Below, one piece after another: positions 53,401 to 64,000 of a DNA stretch of 64,000 nt (position 1 is the first letter of the stretch; every line of letters begins with the position of its first letter). The notes under the pieces are model-generated. The model saw nothing but the letters and a program-made list of their open reading frames with translations. It was not told where the DNA came from and ran no database searches. The DNA comes from Helopsaltes ochotensis. Its lineage: Eukaryota; Chordata; Aves; Passeriformes; Locustellidae. The position numbers were made by a program, and so were the translations under genes. The stretch spans positions 461,658 to 525,657 of the forward strand of contig VXBM01000542.1 in the NCBI GenBank assembly GCA_013400155.1, written 5' to 3'.

Positions 53401-53609
53401 ACAGCGGGACAATGACGGGGTGGCACAGCTGCGTCAGTGCCGCTGCGCACACTGCTGTGGCGCTGGCAGGGGGTGGCACAGCGGTGTCACCGGGTCACAC
53501 TGTTGTGCCGTGGGGTGGCTGTGATGATGGCATGTAGTGGCACGGCACTGCCACCATCAGTGAGTTAAACAGCTTTGATGGTGCTAGGCGGTGGCATAGC
53601 GGTGTCACC
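53384..53609. repeat. Degenerate palindromic repeats between PSMD9 and HPD
   Basis: Copies of a GGTGGCACAGCGGTGTCACC-like element occur at 53384-53402, 53419-53436, 53472-53491, 53536-53555 and 53590-53609. The third and fifth differ at one of 20 positions; the others are more diverged. Each good copy has outer arms GGTG and CACC that can pair. The intervals between copies are uneven (35-64 bases). Confidence 0.7.
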
Positions 53610-54340
53610 ATCACTGAGTCACCCAGCCCTGGTGTACGATGTTAAGATCCTGTTGCTGCTGCTGGCTCCTCTCCAGTCTGTGCACACCTGCCGGGTGCTG
53701 CGTGGTATCCGTGTCCCAGGGAGTGTGTCAGCAGGGGACAGCCCCACCACGAGACCCCCACCCCTCCGTGCCACTGGCACCACCCAAGCCCCCTGTGTTC
53801 ATCCTCTCTGGCCTTGCTGGAGGCTCCGATTTCCCACCACTCCCTGTCAGGTGGAGTTTGTGTTGTGGTGTCCTCTCGGCAGGGGCATCTCTTGCCCCCT
53901 CCTCCTGCTGTCCCACATTTTGGGGTCCCTGCAGCGCTGGACTCACCGGGGCTGAAGGTGCCATCACACACCCAGCTGGGCTCTGCAGGCTGTCCTGGCT
54001 CAGCGCTGGCCAGGATGACACGTCCCCAGGGAGGGGTGAGTGTCCCCAGGGGCAGCGGGCAGACCGGGGGATGTGCTGCCCAAATTGCGTCACCCCGCAG
54101 TGACCCCGGCACACACGGGGCAGGGCTTTGGCTGTGGGGTCAGCAGGGTCCCAACCCTCCGCAGAGCCTCATGTGCTGCACACCCACCCTCAGCACCCTC
54201 CACCCGCAGTGCCGCAGCCGGGGCTGCGAGGACCCCGTGACACGGCCCCGGTGACAGGCTGGGGCACTTCCAGCCCAAACCAAACACATCCCTGGGTTGG
54301 TGGGGGGAGAAGGTGGGGCCGAGGAGGAGCCTCCCCATCC
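53610..54340. other. Intergenic region upstream of HPD
   Basis: GC-rich spacer between the divergent PSMD9 and HPD genes. The several open frames of 100-156 codons on both strands have biased GC composition, no family resemblance and no splice structure, so I regard them as chance. Confidence 0.6.
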
Positions 54341-54346
54341 CGCCGT

Positions 54347-54352
54347 TATATT
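54347..54352 (+). promoter_or_regulatory. HPD: TATA-like element of HPD
   Basis: TATATT (in GTTATATTGAAAG) lies 57 bases before the HPD ATG, which would place transcription start near 54378 and give a 5' UTR of about 30 bases. A TATA-type promoter suits a strongly liver-expressed enzyme gene. The assignment is by spacing only. Confidence 0.45.
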
Positions 54353-54408
54353 GAAAGCCCTCCCGTTCTCGTGTTCTCTTGGTTCCGTCACATCGCCAGG
54401 CCACAGAA

Positions 54409-57400
54409 ATGGTGAGGGGCAGCGGATGGGAATTGATTCAAATGTCCGGGGCTCCATGACATGGGACGCTCTGCTTTAAATTTTCCTGTGACGGTGCTGG
54501 AAGTGGCACAGCAGAGCTGTTCCTCACAGTCTGACCTTTGGATTCAGCTCCCTGGGGGCTGCTGTGCCTGCCTGTCCTGCTAATGTCTCTCTTTTCTCAT
54601 TCTCTTTCAGACGTCCTACACAGACAAGGGAGAAAAGGTAAGAGTCATGTCCCTGTCCTGTCCCTCTGCCTGGTGTGAAACATGGGTCATGTTAGTGCAG
54701 AATATATCAGTTCCTGGCTTACCTGTTGAAATCAGAAGTAAAACTGCTCTGGCCGGGCCACACAAGATCCTCGTTGTAAATTAGTATTAATCATTAAAAT
54801 TTCTGTTTTGTGAGGAGAGTGACAAACAGGAGATGATGGGTACTCCCCAGGGAAACCAAGCCTTAAGCAGAATCTTCATTCCATGCAACATTTATTTCCA
54901 AATGCTGCAATTTTTTTGCCACCTTTTTCGCTCTTAAAGTGTTTCCAGTGCTGGGTGCCCTGTGCCAGGCTGGGCAGTGGTGGGGAACAGAGCGAAGGGA
55001 GATCTGTCCTGGCACTGGTGGTTGTGTAAGAGCCTTTGTGGCAGAATTAATCTTTAACACAGCAAGGTTTGCAGGTGGGCAGCTCACTGGGACAGCCACT
55101 TGTGGGGAGCACTGGGAGAACTGGGACCGTGGCTGTGGGCACAAGCAAACTGGGGCTTTGTACCTTCCAACGTGCAGTGCAGGATCCTGTGGGATTCATT
55201 GTAAAGCATTTTGGAAAATCACATTTGGGGGCTGTTCCACTCAGTTAATTCAGATGCCTTTGCAGGAGATGCATTTTCAGGGTCACGGCTGCCGCTTCCC
55301 CCTGCTCTGGAGCCGAGCAGCGCTGCAGGAAAGGCAGCAGCAGCAGCTTTCAGCCCCGTTTTTCCCTTCCTTTTAGCCCCAACGAGGCCGCTTCATCCAT
55401 TTCCACTCCATCACCTTCTGGGTCGGCAATGCCAAGCAGGTGAGAGGCTGCGGCCGCCAGACACGTGTGCGAGGGGACAGCCGTGCCAGGGGACAGCCGT
55501 GCCAGGGGACAGCCGTGCCAGGGGACTGCCGTGCCAGGGGACAGCCGTGCCAGGGGACTGCCGTGCCAGGGGACACGGCCCACGCCGGGACAGGCCGGGC
55601 GCTGCGGGCATTGGCTGCCGGGGGGGTGTTGGCTGATCGCGGCCTCCCTCGGCCGGGGATGTGCCGCTGTCCCGAGCCCGCCCCGGCCTGGCGCCGGTGG
55701 CCTTGGTGGCCCTTGCGCAAGGCAGGGGCGGCTGCCGGGGGCGTGTGGGACGGGAAGCGGCGCACGTGGCCGGGCCCGGCTGTGGCCGCCACCTGCAGCA
55801 CGGGCTCACGGCAGCCGTTCGCTATCCCTTGCCCTGGGCAACTTAAACGCCCCTCTGCTTCACACCCGAGCTGCTTTTCACCCAGCCTTGCAGAGCAGGG
55901 GACATGCAGAAATCTTTCCTGCTCCATGGCAGCCCTCGTAGAAAGTTCTGGAGGCAGCACGCCCCACTGAATTTGGGCTTTTTCCTCAATCCTGGCCCTT
56001 TCTCACCTCTGTTCCCCCTGGGCTGCTGGAGGAGGCAGAGAACTGCTGCCTGTTCTCACACACACACAGACACACACAGGGCAAGCGTGACTCGCACCTG
56101 CCATGGTGGCTGTACCCCATGGCCTGGGGGCCACCAGCACTGCAGCTTCAACCAGAGGGACTCCCCCTGCCCACAGGCTGCATCCTACTACTGCAACAAG
56201 CTGGGCTTCGAGGAGCTGGCCTACCGGGGGCTGGAGACTGGCAGCAGGGAGGTGGTGTCACATGCCATCAAGCAGGACAAGGTAAGGGAGCCCCTGACAG
56301 AGGTGCCACTGCCTCTGGGGGCAAGGAAAGGTGGTGTCAGACACGTGGGTGCTGCCAAACCCACCGTGAAAATCATCACCTGTGGCTCCATCCTCACTCT
56401 CCTCCTCTTCCTCGCAGATCGTGTTTGTTTTCTCATCCGCTCTGAACCCAGGGAATGAGGGTAGGTGTCCCTGGGGGGCATGGGCTGGGAAATGGCCCTG
56501 GCAGAGCAAAGCAGTTCTGCTCATGCCTGTGGCTGTTCCTGCTCCGGGCAGAGATGGGGGAGCACCTGGTGAAGCATGGTGATGGGGTGAAGGACGTCGC
56601 CTTCGAAGTGGAGGACTGTGACTTCATCGTGCAGGTGGGCAGCCTCTCCACCCCCTCCCACACAGCCCCCCAAAATGGTGAGGGGAGGCAGGGAGGGCCT
56701 GGGGATCTCTGCCTGGCCCGGGGTAGCTGTGGCAGGACAGGATCTCTCTCCTTCTGCCCAGAAAGCCAAGGAGCGCGGTGCTGTGGTGGTGAAGGAGCCG
56801 TGGGTGGAGCAGGACAAATTTGGGAAGGTGAAGTTTGCAGTGATCCAGACGGTGAGTGGCAGGGCAAGGCAGGGCCATGGAGCTGGCTGCACCCGGGAGG
56901 CCCCACATAAACAAAGCCACAACGCAACCACCTTCCCCCCTCGCAGTACGGTGACACCACCCACACCCTGATAGAAAAGCTCAACTACAAGGGCCTGTTC
57001 CTCCCCGGGTACCACCCGCCCCTCTTCAAGGACCCCCTGCTGCCCAAGCTGTGAGTACTTTCCAGAGGGTCCTGCCTGGCTCTGCCATCGTGTTCTGGTG
57101 GGATATCCTGCCAAGGAGCTGGACAGGTCCCCACTGCCCTACCCTGGGGCCCCCCCAGATGTGGGGCCCCCCTGAGCCTGGCTGAGACCCTCCTTGGTTC
57201 CCCCCCAACAGACCAAGCGGCAAGCTCAGCTTTGTTGATCACGTTGTGGGGAACCAGCCTGACCTCCAGATGGTCCCAGTGGCGGACTGGTAAGAGTGGG
57301 GAGAGCTGGTGGGAGGTGGGATGGAGCAGCAGCACTGCTCTGCTGGTCTCACTGCTCCTGGCAGGGGTGGCTAGGGCTGATGAAGCCAGAGCAGAGCTTC

Positions 57401-59219
57401 ATTACTGTGGGGATGGAGCAAGGGCTTGATTGTGCCCCCTTGTGACCTGGGCAGGTACCAGAAGAACCTGCTCTTCCACCGCTTCTGGTCAGTGGATGAC
57501 AAGCAGCTGCACACCGAGTTCAGTGCCCTGCGCTCCATCGTGGTCACCAACTACGAGGAGACCATTAAAATGCCCATCAATGAGCCAGCACCCGGCAAGA
57601 AGAAATCCCAGATCCAGGTGAGTGGACGCTGGTGTTGTATCCCCGTGGCTGCCTCCGCTTCTAGAGGGGGCTTGGTGATGGAAAAGGTCAGTGATTTGGA
57701 GCCAGAGCAGACCTGCTGTGCTGAAGTGGCTGCTAGAAAGCAATCCTGGCACTTCTTGGGTCTGACAAACCCTGGGGGAGCTGCTGGGCAGAGCCAGTTT
57801 ACCCCACCTCATCAACAGTGTCTGTCATTCCATGGTGCCCCTGGGCTGATCTTGCCTGCATGTTTTTAAGCCCACACCCATCCCTACACAGCTATAGCTG
57901 AGCTGTCACTACCATGGTGACATCTTTTCCCTGTAGGAATATATTGATTACTACGGAGGGGCTGGAGTCCAACACATCGCACTGAACACCCCCGACATCA
58001 TCTCAGCGGTGAGTGCAGCCCTGCCCTGGGCCCCCCTGCCCTGAGATCCCCCTGCCCCAGGCTCTGGGCACGGTGCTCTCACAGGGTGGACCATGACCCT
58101 GTCAGGGTACAAGGACACAGAGCTTTGTGCCGTGGTTGTTTTACAACCAGGATTAACGGCCCAGGGAGTCACTGCAAAGGGACCTGCCTGCACCTGTGAG
58201 CTGCCTGTCCCTGCAGCTTAAAGCAACTGGGGGGCCCCTTGGTGGCACCTTTGTCCATGCAGGGTGCCTGGTGGGATTCAGGTAGCCCAGGGTGCCAGGC
58301 TGAGCCCCACAGCCCATCCCCAACCTTCAACTGGGGCAGGGGCAGCTCTGGGTAGAGCCCAGCTGCTGCTGAGCATCCAGGTTTGGGCTCCTCTCCAGAC
58401 CAAAGGGCCTCTAGGGGTATCAGAGCAGGACCAATGATCCTTGCACAGCTCTCCCCAGTGCCTGGGGAGGGCATTTTGGGCCTGCCCATTCCTGGTGCCA
58501 AAGTAAAACGATGAGGCAGGTTCTCATGCTTGAGGTTGGCCAAAGCCATGGGAAAGCATCTGTGTCCTGACGCTGCTCACCCCAGGAAATGCTCCTGGCA
58601 CAAACCCCTCCCAAACTGAGCCCTGCTGGGTCTCCCCTGCCTTGCAGATCACCAACCTGAAGCAGCGGGGCATGCAGTTCATGGATGTGCCCTCCAGCTA
58701 CTACCAGGTGCTGCGGGAGAGGCTCAAAACTGCCAAAATCAAAGTGAAGGAGAACATTGACAAGCTGGCGGTGAGTCAGAGAGGGAAAAGGCCTGCCCAG
58801 GGCTGGACCAGCTCCCTAAAGTGCTTTGCAGGGATGTGAGTGACACAGAGAGCCCCAATTGCTCCTCTGTGGGTCTTCGAGCCGTCGCCTCATTTCTTTT
58901 CTCCAGGAACTGAAAATCCTGGTGGATTTTGATGAAAAAGGCTACTTGCTCCAGATCTTCACCAAACCAGTTCAAGACAGACCCACGGTCTTCCTGGAGG
59001 TGATCCAGAGGCACAACCACCAGGTTGGTTTGAGGCTCTCCTGCTGATCCTGGCCAGGAGCCCTCAGGGCCACCAAGCCCCTGGTCCGTAACGCTGCCGT
59101 CTCCGCAGGGCTTCGGCGCCGGGAACTTCAAGTCTCTGTTTGAAGCCATAGAAATGGATCAGGATGCCAGAGGAAACCTGACTGTCCTGGAGCCCAACGG
59201 GGAGACCAAGCGGATGTAG
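54409..59219 (+). CDS. HPD: HPD, 4-hydroxyphenylpyruvate dioxygenase, 14 exons
   Basis: HPD converts 4-hydroxyphenylpyruvate and O2 to homogentisate and CO2, the second step of tyrosine catabolism, in liver and kidney. Exons: 54409-54411, 54611-54637, 55377-55439, 56177-56281, 56418-56460, 56552-56634, 56762-56851, 56947-57050, 57212-57289, 57455-57617, 57937-58008, 58648-58770, 58907-59023, 59109-59219. All borders are GT-AG, phases agree, and 1182 bases give 393 residues plus TAG, the human length. Exon 1 encodes only the initiator Met. The three Fe(II) ligands of the 2-His-1-carboxylate site are present at the human positions: His183 (FVDHVVGNQPD), His266 (GAGVQHIALN) and Glu349 (TVFLEVIQRHNHQ). 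Other family blocks are FHSITFWVGNAKQ, HLVKHGDGVKD, GDTTHTLIEKLNY, FHRFWSVDD, MPINEPAPGKKKSQIQ and GYLLQIFTKPVQDRPT. The C-terminal gate helix region starts GFGAGNFKSLFEAIE. The protein looks intact and active. HPDL is excluded by the intron-rich structure. Confidence 0.98.
54638..55376 (+). other. HPD: HPD intron 2
   Basis: Intron of 739 bases between the tiny exon 2 and exon 3, donor GTAAGA, acceptor TTCCTTTTAG. Nothing else recognised. Confidence 0.88.
55473..55575. repeat. 16-bp minisatellite in HPD intron 3
   Basis: Six full copies and a partial copy of GGGGACAGCCGTGCCA. The fourth and sixth copies carry T for A (GACTGCC); the others are identical. The array starts 33 bases after the exon 3 donor. 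Because 16 is not a multiple of three, frames shift from copy to copy, giving spurious open frames on both strands. Confidence 0.96.
56055..56079. repeat. CA-rich microsatellite
   Basis: A short ACACAC tract with one GAC interruption in HPD intron 3. Confidence 0.8.
57618..58647 (+). other. HPD: HPD introns 10 and 11
   Basis: The introns are 57618-57936 and 58009-58647, either side of exon 11. No further exon or repeat was recognised; minus-strand frames here are chance. Confidence 0.85.
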
Positions 59220-59730
59220 AGGATGGCAGCAAGTGCCGTCCTCCCCACTAAGGAGCTGAATCCCAAATGAACTGGGAAACACCCCATGTTTTGGTAAATA
59301 GCCCAGACTTGAGTGCCACAAGCCCAGGGAAGCCACTGCCAAGCTGGACGATGTAAAAGGACCCAACACCTCTCCCAAGCCAGCCCCAGCACTGCCCTAC
59401 GGTGACTTCCTGGGAGATGGGGCGTGGGAAATAGCAAACACACTCTCAAAAAGCAGCTTAATCTGATCCAAACCATGGAATTCTTAACAAAGGGCAGATT
59501 TAAGGCATGTGCCAAAGACACGCAGCTACAGAGGAAGACAGAAGAAACAACTGCGAGTGCTCAAATTTAGTCCATCCAAAGTTTTAATTTTAGCTACATG
59601 GGAAGCTGCGAAAGCACGGAGGCGTTTGCCTCTCCGTGCATCTCCTTTGTAAGATTTTGGTTTAATTGCTTTTAGACTCTATCTTGAAATTTGAATTTGC
59701 TGAGAATAAACATGGTTTTAGGGTAGCCTC
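59220..59730 (+). other. HPD: HPD 3' UTR with polyadenylation signal
   Basis: About 0.5 kb downstream of the TAG, ending soon after AATAAA at 59705-59710. A second AATAAA at 59977-59982 could be a distal site. The boundary is inferred from the hexamer. Confidence 0.6.
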
Positions 59731-61370
59731 AGTACTCTGGAATGAAAATTAATTGTATTTACATATTTCAGCCTTCCCAAGGCAAAGCAGTCCTGCTCTA
59801 GTACCTGTAAATGCCTGCATTAATGATGGGTTGGAGTTGCTCCCATGTTTCAAGCAGTAATTGCTGGCCTTGGCAGCAATTCCTTGGCTCAGATCCTGGC
59901 TGCATGTGCAAAGTCCCCCCTGGGTGTTGCTCTGGTGTTGTCCCTGTCCTTTGCACGGGGAATTCCTCCCCAACACAATAAATCCCTTTTCTGACACGGC
60001 CCGAGTGCTGGCTGTCACAACGCTCAGCCCGGCTGCCGAAGGACACCCTGGGGTGTCCCTGCTGCTGCACAGCCACCCTCCACAGCCCCCCTGTTGCCAC
60101 TTTCCCACCATGGGAGCTCTCAGACCCCGAGCAGCCCAAGCCCCCGCCGAGCCCTCAGCCCAGGATGGGCTCCTGGGACACGAGTCCTGCCCCCAGCCCC
60201 ATCCCAGCCCCCGAGGTGTGGCTGTCCTGCAGCCCTGTCCTGTGCTCACCTGAGGAATGCAGGAGCAGAGCTGGGAAGTCACCCACAGCCTCGGTCCTGT
60301 GAGCAGAGCTGGGAAATCACCACAGCCTCTTCCACCTCCTCCTCCATCAGCCGTTCCCCTTGTCCCTGCTCCAGGTGTTTCTTTTCAAACAAAAGCTCAG
60401 AGAGGCCACCCTGACCCCCCCACAGCCCCCCAGCAGCAGCCCCCCATTGTGGGGGCTACATGGACCAAACCTGAGCAGCTCCCCCTTCTCTGGATCCCAG
60501 GGGGCAGAACTAATGCCGATTTTATACAATCACAGAATATCCTGGAAGGATACAAGGATCATCCAAGTCCAGCTCCTGGCAATTTGAATAAACTGATTTA
60601 AAAAGAAAGCAAGCAAAGAGCCTCTGGCCACAACAGCCTCACACATCACTGACACCTCACCTGGTGGTTAAGGGCTTTTGCCTACATAAAGTTAAAAATA
60701 AATAAAAAAGGGATGTGAACTCAGAGCAATCCAGGGCAGAAGCTGGAGCAGCAGGGACCCCTCACCTGCAGAGGTTGGACATGTTTGCGGCTCCTGGTTC
60801 ACTGTCAGGAGAGCTCTGCTTCAGCTCTCCAGGGTTGTCAAGATTGTTAATACTGAGACATTTCTTAAAGTTTATAGACTAGGATCACTCACATATTTCT
60901 TTCATGCAATAGAATGTTGCTTAAATTCATTTCCTGCTCATCAGAATTAATATTTTCGGTAAACTTTGCTGAAAATCAGTTCTTCACACTGTTCTTGTTC
61001 TGCATCTGCCTCCTTGAGCTCTCACAGCTCCCAGCACAGGTCTAAGAGGAAAAAGCTGCCCTGGTAATATATTAAGCACAACATAATTTTTCTGTAAGAA
61101 AAGTCAGTATATTTATGGTTTGCTTTATAAAAGTTACTATAATACAATGGTACATAGTATTCAATTCACAAAAATATGAACAAATATATACAGCATGACA
61201 CATCCACAACAAAAACACTTTCTTCAAAACAAGATACATACTGGTGACAGAGTCTATATGCACAAAACATCCCTAAATTTATAAATTTGCTTAACGAAAG
61301 AAAAAGCAGAAACCTTAAATCTTCAAAGCAGAGTTGTTTTTTTTAAAGGAACTTAGGAGAAAAAAAAAAG
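59731..61370. other. Intergenic region after HPD
   Basis: GC-rich up to about 60480, then AT-rich. It contains a short CR1 remnant at 60529-60582. No exon was recognised; the frame at 59749-60282 (minus) lacks family resemblance. Confidence 0.55.
60529..60582 (-). mobile_element. Short CR1 3'-end remnant, minus orientation
   Basis: ATCACAGAATATCCTGGAAG followed by CAAGGATCATCCAAGTCCAG and CTCCTGG is the reverse complement of a CR1-type 3' terminus. Only about 55 bases are recognisable, with internal loss compared with the longer copies in this window. Confidence 0.65.
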
Positions 61371-64000
61371 TTGTTTTTTTTTTTAATTTATTGCAAAACA
61401 TTTGACCTGCCTACTTTTAAAGGAGGCCCTTGATTTCCACGCTGGGAATTAAAACCAGAAAACTGCAAGAATTGGGAGCTGGGTGTTCTTCCACTTTGCT
61501 TCAAAACTGCCCCATTGTTTTACAGTGTCCTTCTTGATGTACTTCTTTTCACTTGGACAAATCCTACAGTGGCAATTAAGGAGGAAACTCATAAAAACAA
61601 AACAAATATTAAACTGAAAAAATCCAGTTGCAAATTCGCTTAAATACATTTTAGGGTGTCTATTAGACTGTACACATTTCCTCGCTTGAAATAAATAGAT
61701 TTTGCACATTAGGTTTCAGACTGAGGGAGGGGGGGAAAGAAGAAGCCTTGACTTGGCAATTTTTTGTCTTCAGTTTCTTAATGCTTCTAATTTCTTCTAT
61801 TTATTTGACAAAAAAACCCCCATATTTATACAGAATTTACATTATACAAAGCTTGACACAAGCTGTAAATGCCACCAGCTCCTTTGCTATACTCAGTCCT
61901 TCTTCCTCCCCATCTTGACATGATTTAGAGCTGGAATCTGTTTAAAAAGAACTCCAAATTACAATAGTCACTTTTAATAAACTATTTACATGCTCTTGAA
62001 GTACAAAGAAATCAGCAAAAAAATTTCAACATGTTTCTACAAGAAACAGTGTTTGAAGAGAAGATTCTTGAGTTCGCCTATGTACAGAAGATGCATTTTT
62101 TTATACTTCAAAATCCTTTTTTTTTCCTTAATTTTTTATTTTGTACAGAAATGCACTGAAATGATCCCTGAAAAAGGTCACAAAAAACCAGAACTGAAAC
62201 TACTGTGTAATTTGTTGGAGTTTAAAATGATGGTTGGTTTTTTTTTTTCTTTCCTTGTAGAAATAAGCTGCTCTACACAAGATAAATAACTGCAGGATGA
62301 GCCACATCCCCTCTTGGACCCCCCAGAGTCCCAGACCACTCTGGGACTGCAGAGAAGTGAGAAACTCACGGATCCTGTGGATGCCAGCACGGAGGCACCT
62401 GCACCCTGACCTCCCCTCCCACAGCTGCAAACTAAAGGCTTCAATTCTATTTCCATAATTTTGCTCTGTTCTCTTGGGTCATTCCTCCCAGCCTGATGGA
62501 ATTTTGCAGGGAGCACCGTAAATGTGTCTCTCTTTTTTTTTTTTTTTTTTCTTGGGCTCAAATTAAAGTGACAATACATTTGGGGATGGGCATTTCAGTG
62601 ACAAAAGCACTGCGGTCCCTGTGAGCAGCACAGTTCCTCTTTACCCCTGTCCCTGTTTCCATGGGGTGCCAGGGAGCCTGTGCTGAACGTGAACCACACA
62701 GCTCCGGCCCTCCTCTCATCCCATCCCTTGCCAAGTACAAGGCAAAGGATTTGAGGAATCTCCAAACCCCATCAGTGGCTGCAGGGCTCCCCCGGCCCAA
62801 GGAGACCCCGTGGGCTGGCAGGGACAGGGCACCCATGGAAATCACTGCACCAGACTTGGGTGTCCTCACCAGAAAATGATTTGTTTGGAGGTCAGGCAGC
62901 TTCCCAGTCCAAGACAAAATATCTCCCAGGTAGGAATCTGCCAGCCAAGATTTATGGAGGAAAAAAGAGAAGCCTCAGGTTTGGCTTTGGGACCAGACTA
63001 ATGTTTTTTCAGAAGTGCTGTGGCTTCAACAGCTTTGTTTCTTCCTGGGGAACTACTGAGAGATCAGCTCTTCTAAAAACTCACATTATTTGTCTGGGAT
63101 CCTAAAAGGGGATGAATTACAGGCAGTTTCACAAGTACCCAAGTGATTTAGGTGCTCATAGTCTCATGGCACCCAAATCCCTTTGGTGCTCCTAAAAACA
63201 CACGGTGAAGGACCTGAAGGTGACAGTGACCTTCCTCCCCACCTTCCTCCCCAAGGATTAAGGCAAACTGCAGGGGCTGATCCCATCCAGAGCACACAGA
63301 TACGCTGGGAAACACAGAACTGCCAGCAGGTTCTCAGGGCTGGGCCATTTGGGGAATCCTCTCCCCCACAAATCCACCCTTAATGCACTGATGGAGCAGG
63401 GAGGGAGAGGGCCAAGGACAGGGGCTTCAGCTCTGACACACAGGAAACTTCTGTGCATTTCCAAAGCCTTGGAAGTCAAAGGCCAAGCTGTGGAGATGCC
63501 AACTGGAATGCCAACACTTTGAATCTCATTCAGAAAAATAAGAACTAAACTGAGCAGCTGGTTTAACTGCCAAATGCCATCACTGCAGTTCCAACCAACA
63601 TTCAGTGACAGAGATTTGTGCTTCTCAAAATTTTAGGTTCTGGGTCACCAACACCCAGCTGCTGGAGAGATTTATGAAGGAGGGGGGGAAACAACAAAAC
63701 TGAACTGAAACAAAAGCAGAGATGGACCATGGATTGTCCAATCTCAGAGGCAATTTGCTCACCCTCAGACAGAAACACGGGCAGTATTAAGGCAGCTTGT
63801 AGCAGTCTGTGTGTTCCTGCTCTCTCAGGCCTTTTGTCTGGAGAAGAAATTCAGAGGCAAAGGTCTAACCTACATTACAAGCTCCACGCTGCAGTGCAGG
63901 CCTGGCAATTCCATGGAACAGCTGAAAAAACTTCCAGGAACCTCTTTTGCAAGCTTGTCACCTCTGCTTGTGTAGGTTTGGAAAGAACACAAGAATACAG
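61371..64000 (-). other. AT-rich sequence, possible 3' UTR or flank of SETD1B
   Basis: In the conserved vertebrate order, the gene tail to tail with HPD is SETD1B (a histone H3K4 methyltransferase), here expected on the minus strand beyond 64000. This stretch has T-rich and A-rich runs (for example 62223-62238 and 62531-62550) and a minus-strand AATAAA at 61387-61392, which would suit a long 3' UTR. No SET-domain codons or stop codon of SETD1B are visible. The call rests on synteny and composition only. Confidence 0.35.

Larger units (their letters stand above)
55440..56176 (+). other. HPD: HPD intron 3, with minisatellite and CA-rich run
   Basis: Intron of 737 bases, donor GTGAGA, acceptor CCCACAG. 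It holds a 16-bp minisatellite at its start and a CA-rich microsatellite at 56055-56079. Long open frames here come from the repeat and are not genes. Confidence 0.88.

Noticed and set aside
53575..54457. Several 95-156 codon frames upstream of HPD
   Set aside because: All are in GC-rich spacer on both strands with no family match or splice structure.
55373..55970. Overlapping open frames in HPD intron 3
   Set aside because: Produced by the 16-bp minisatellite and high GC content; HPD exons 3 and 4 flank them in phase.

Overview
This window is vertebrate nuclear DNA, most likely from a bird. The genes are split by GT-AG introns. The CpG-rich 5' ends run into assembly gaps. The recognisable interspersed repeats are CR1-type LINE 3' ends, the commonest avian retrotransposon. 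No bacterial, phage or plasmid feature was seen. The gene order, MLXIP - BCL7A - CFAP251 (WDR66) - PSMD9 - HPD, is that of human chromosome 12q24.31 read in reverse. The avian call rests on CR1 plus compactness and is an inference; the gene identities rest on the translated exons.

Layout. 1-6446: large first intron of MLXIP (minus strand). 6447-6700: 3' part of MLXIP exon 1, cut by a 391-base N gap (6701-7091). 7092-10100: intergenic, with one CR1 end. About 10200-30500: BCL7A (minus strand). Coding exons 2-6 are visible, with a 3' UTR of about 3.7 kb; exon 1 must lie in or beside the 640-base N gap (29722-30361). 30600-31600: intergenic, with a second CR1 end. 31615-48750: CFAP251 (minus strand), for which I assemble 22 coding exons giving an open 969-residue frame. 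50455-53272: PSMD9 (minus strand), 6 exons, 209 residues. 54409-59219: HPD (plus strand), 14 exons, 393 residues with all three iron ligands. 59740-64000: HPD 3' flank and then AT-rich sequence that may be the 3' UTR of SETD1B, the expected minus-strand neighbour; no SETD1B codons are visible.

Functions. The genes are neighbours but do not form a pathway. MLXIP (MondoA) is a glucose-sensing bHLH-ZIP transcription factor. BCL7A is a subunit of SWI/SNF (BAF) chromatin remodellers. CFAP251 is an axonemal WD-repeat protein of the calmodulin- and spoke-associated complex at radial spoke 3. PSMD9 is a 26S proteasome base assembly chaperone with a PDZ domain. HPD catalyses the second step of tyrosine breakdown. 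PSMD9 and HPD are head to head, 1.1 kb apart.

I found no previously undescribed biological system. The points most worth checking are local: a 25-bp tandem duplication that copies a splice donor in CFAP251, a Gly-rich insertion in the glucose-sensing module of MLXIP, degenerate palindromic repeats between PSMD9 and HPD, two minisatellites, an unusually short PSMD9 3' UTR, and two gaps that hide GC-rich first exons.
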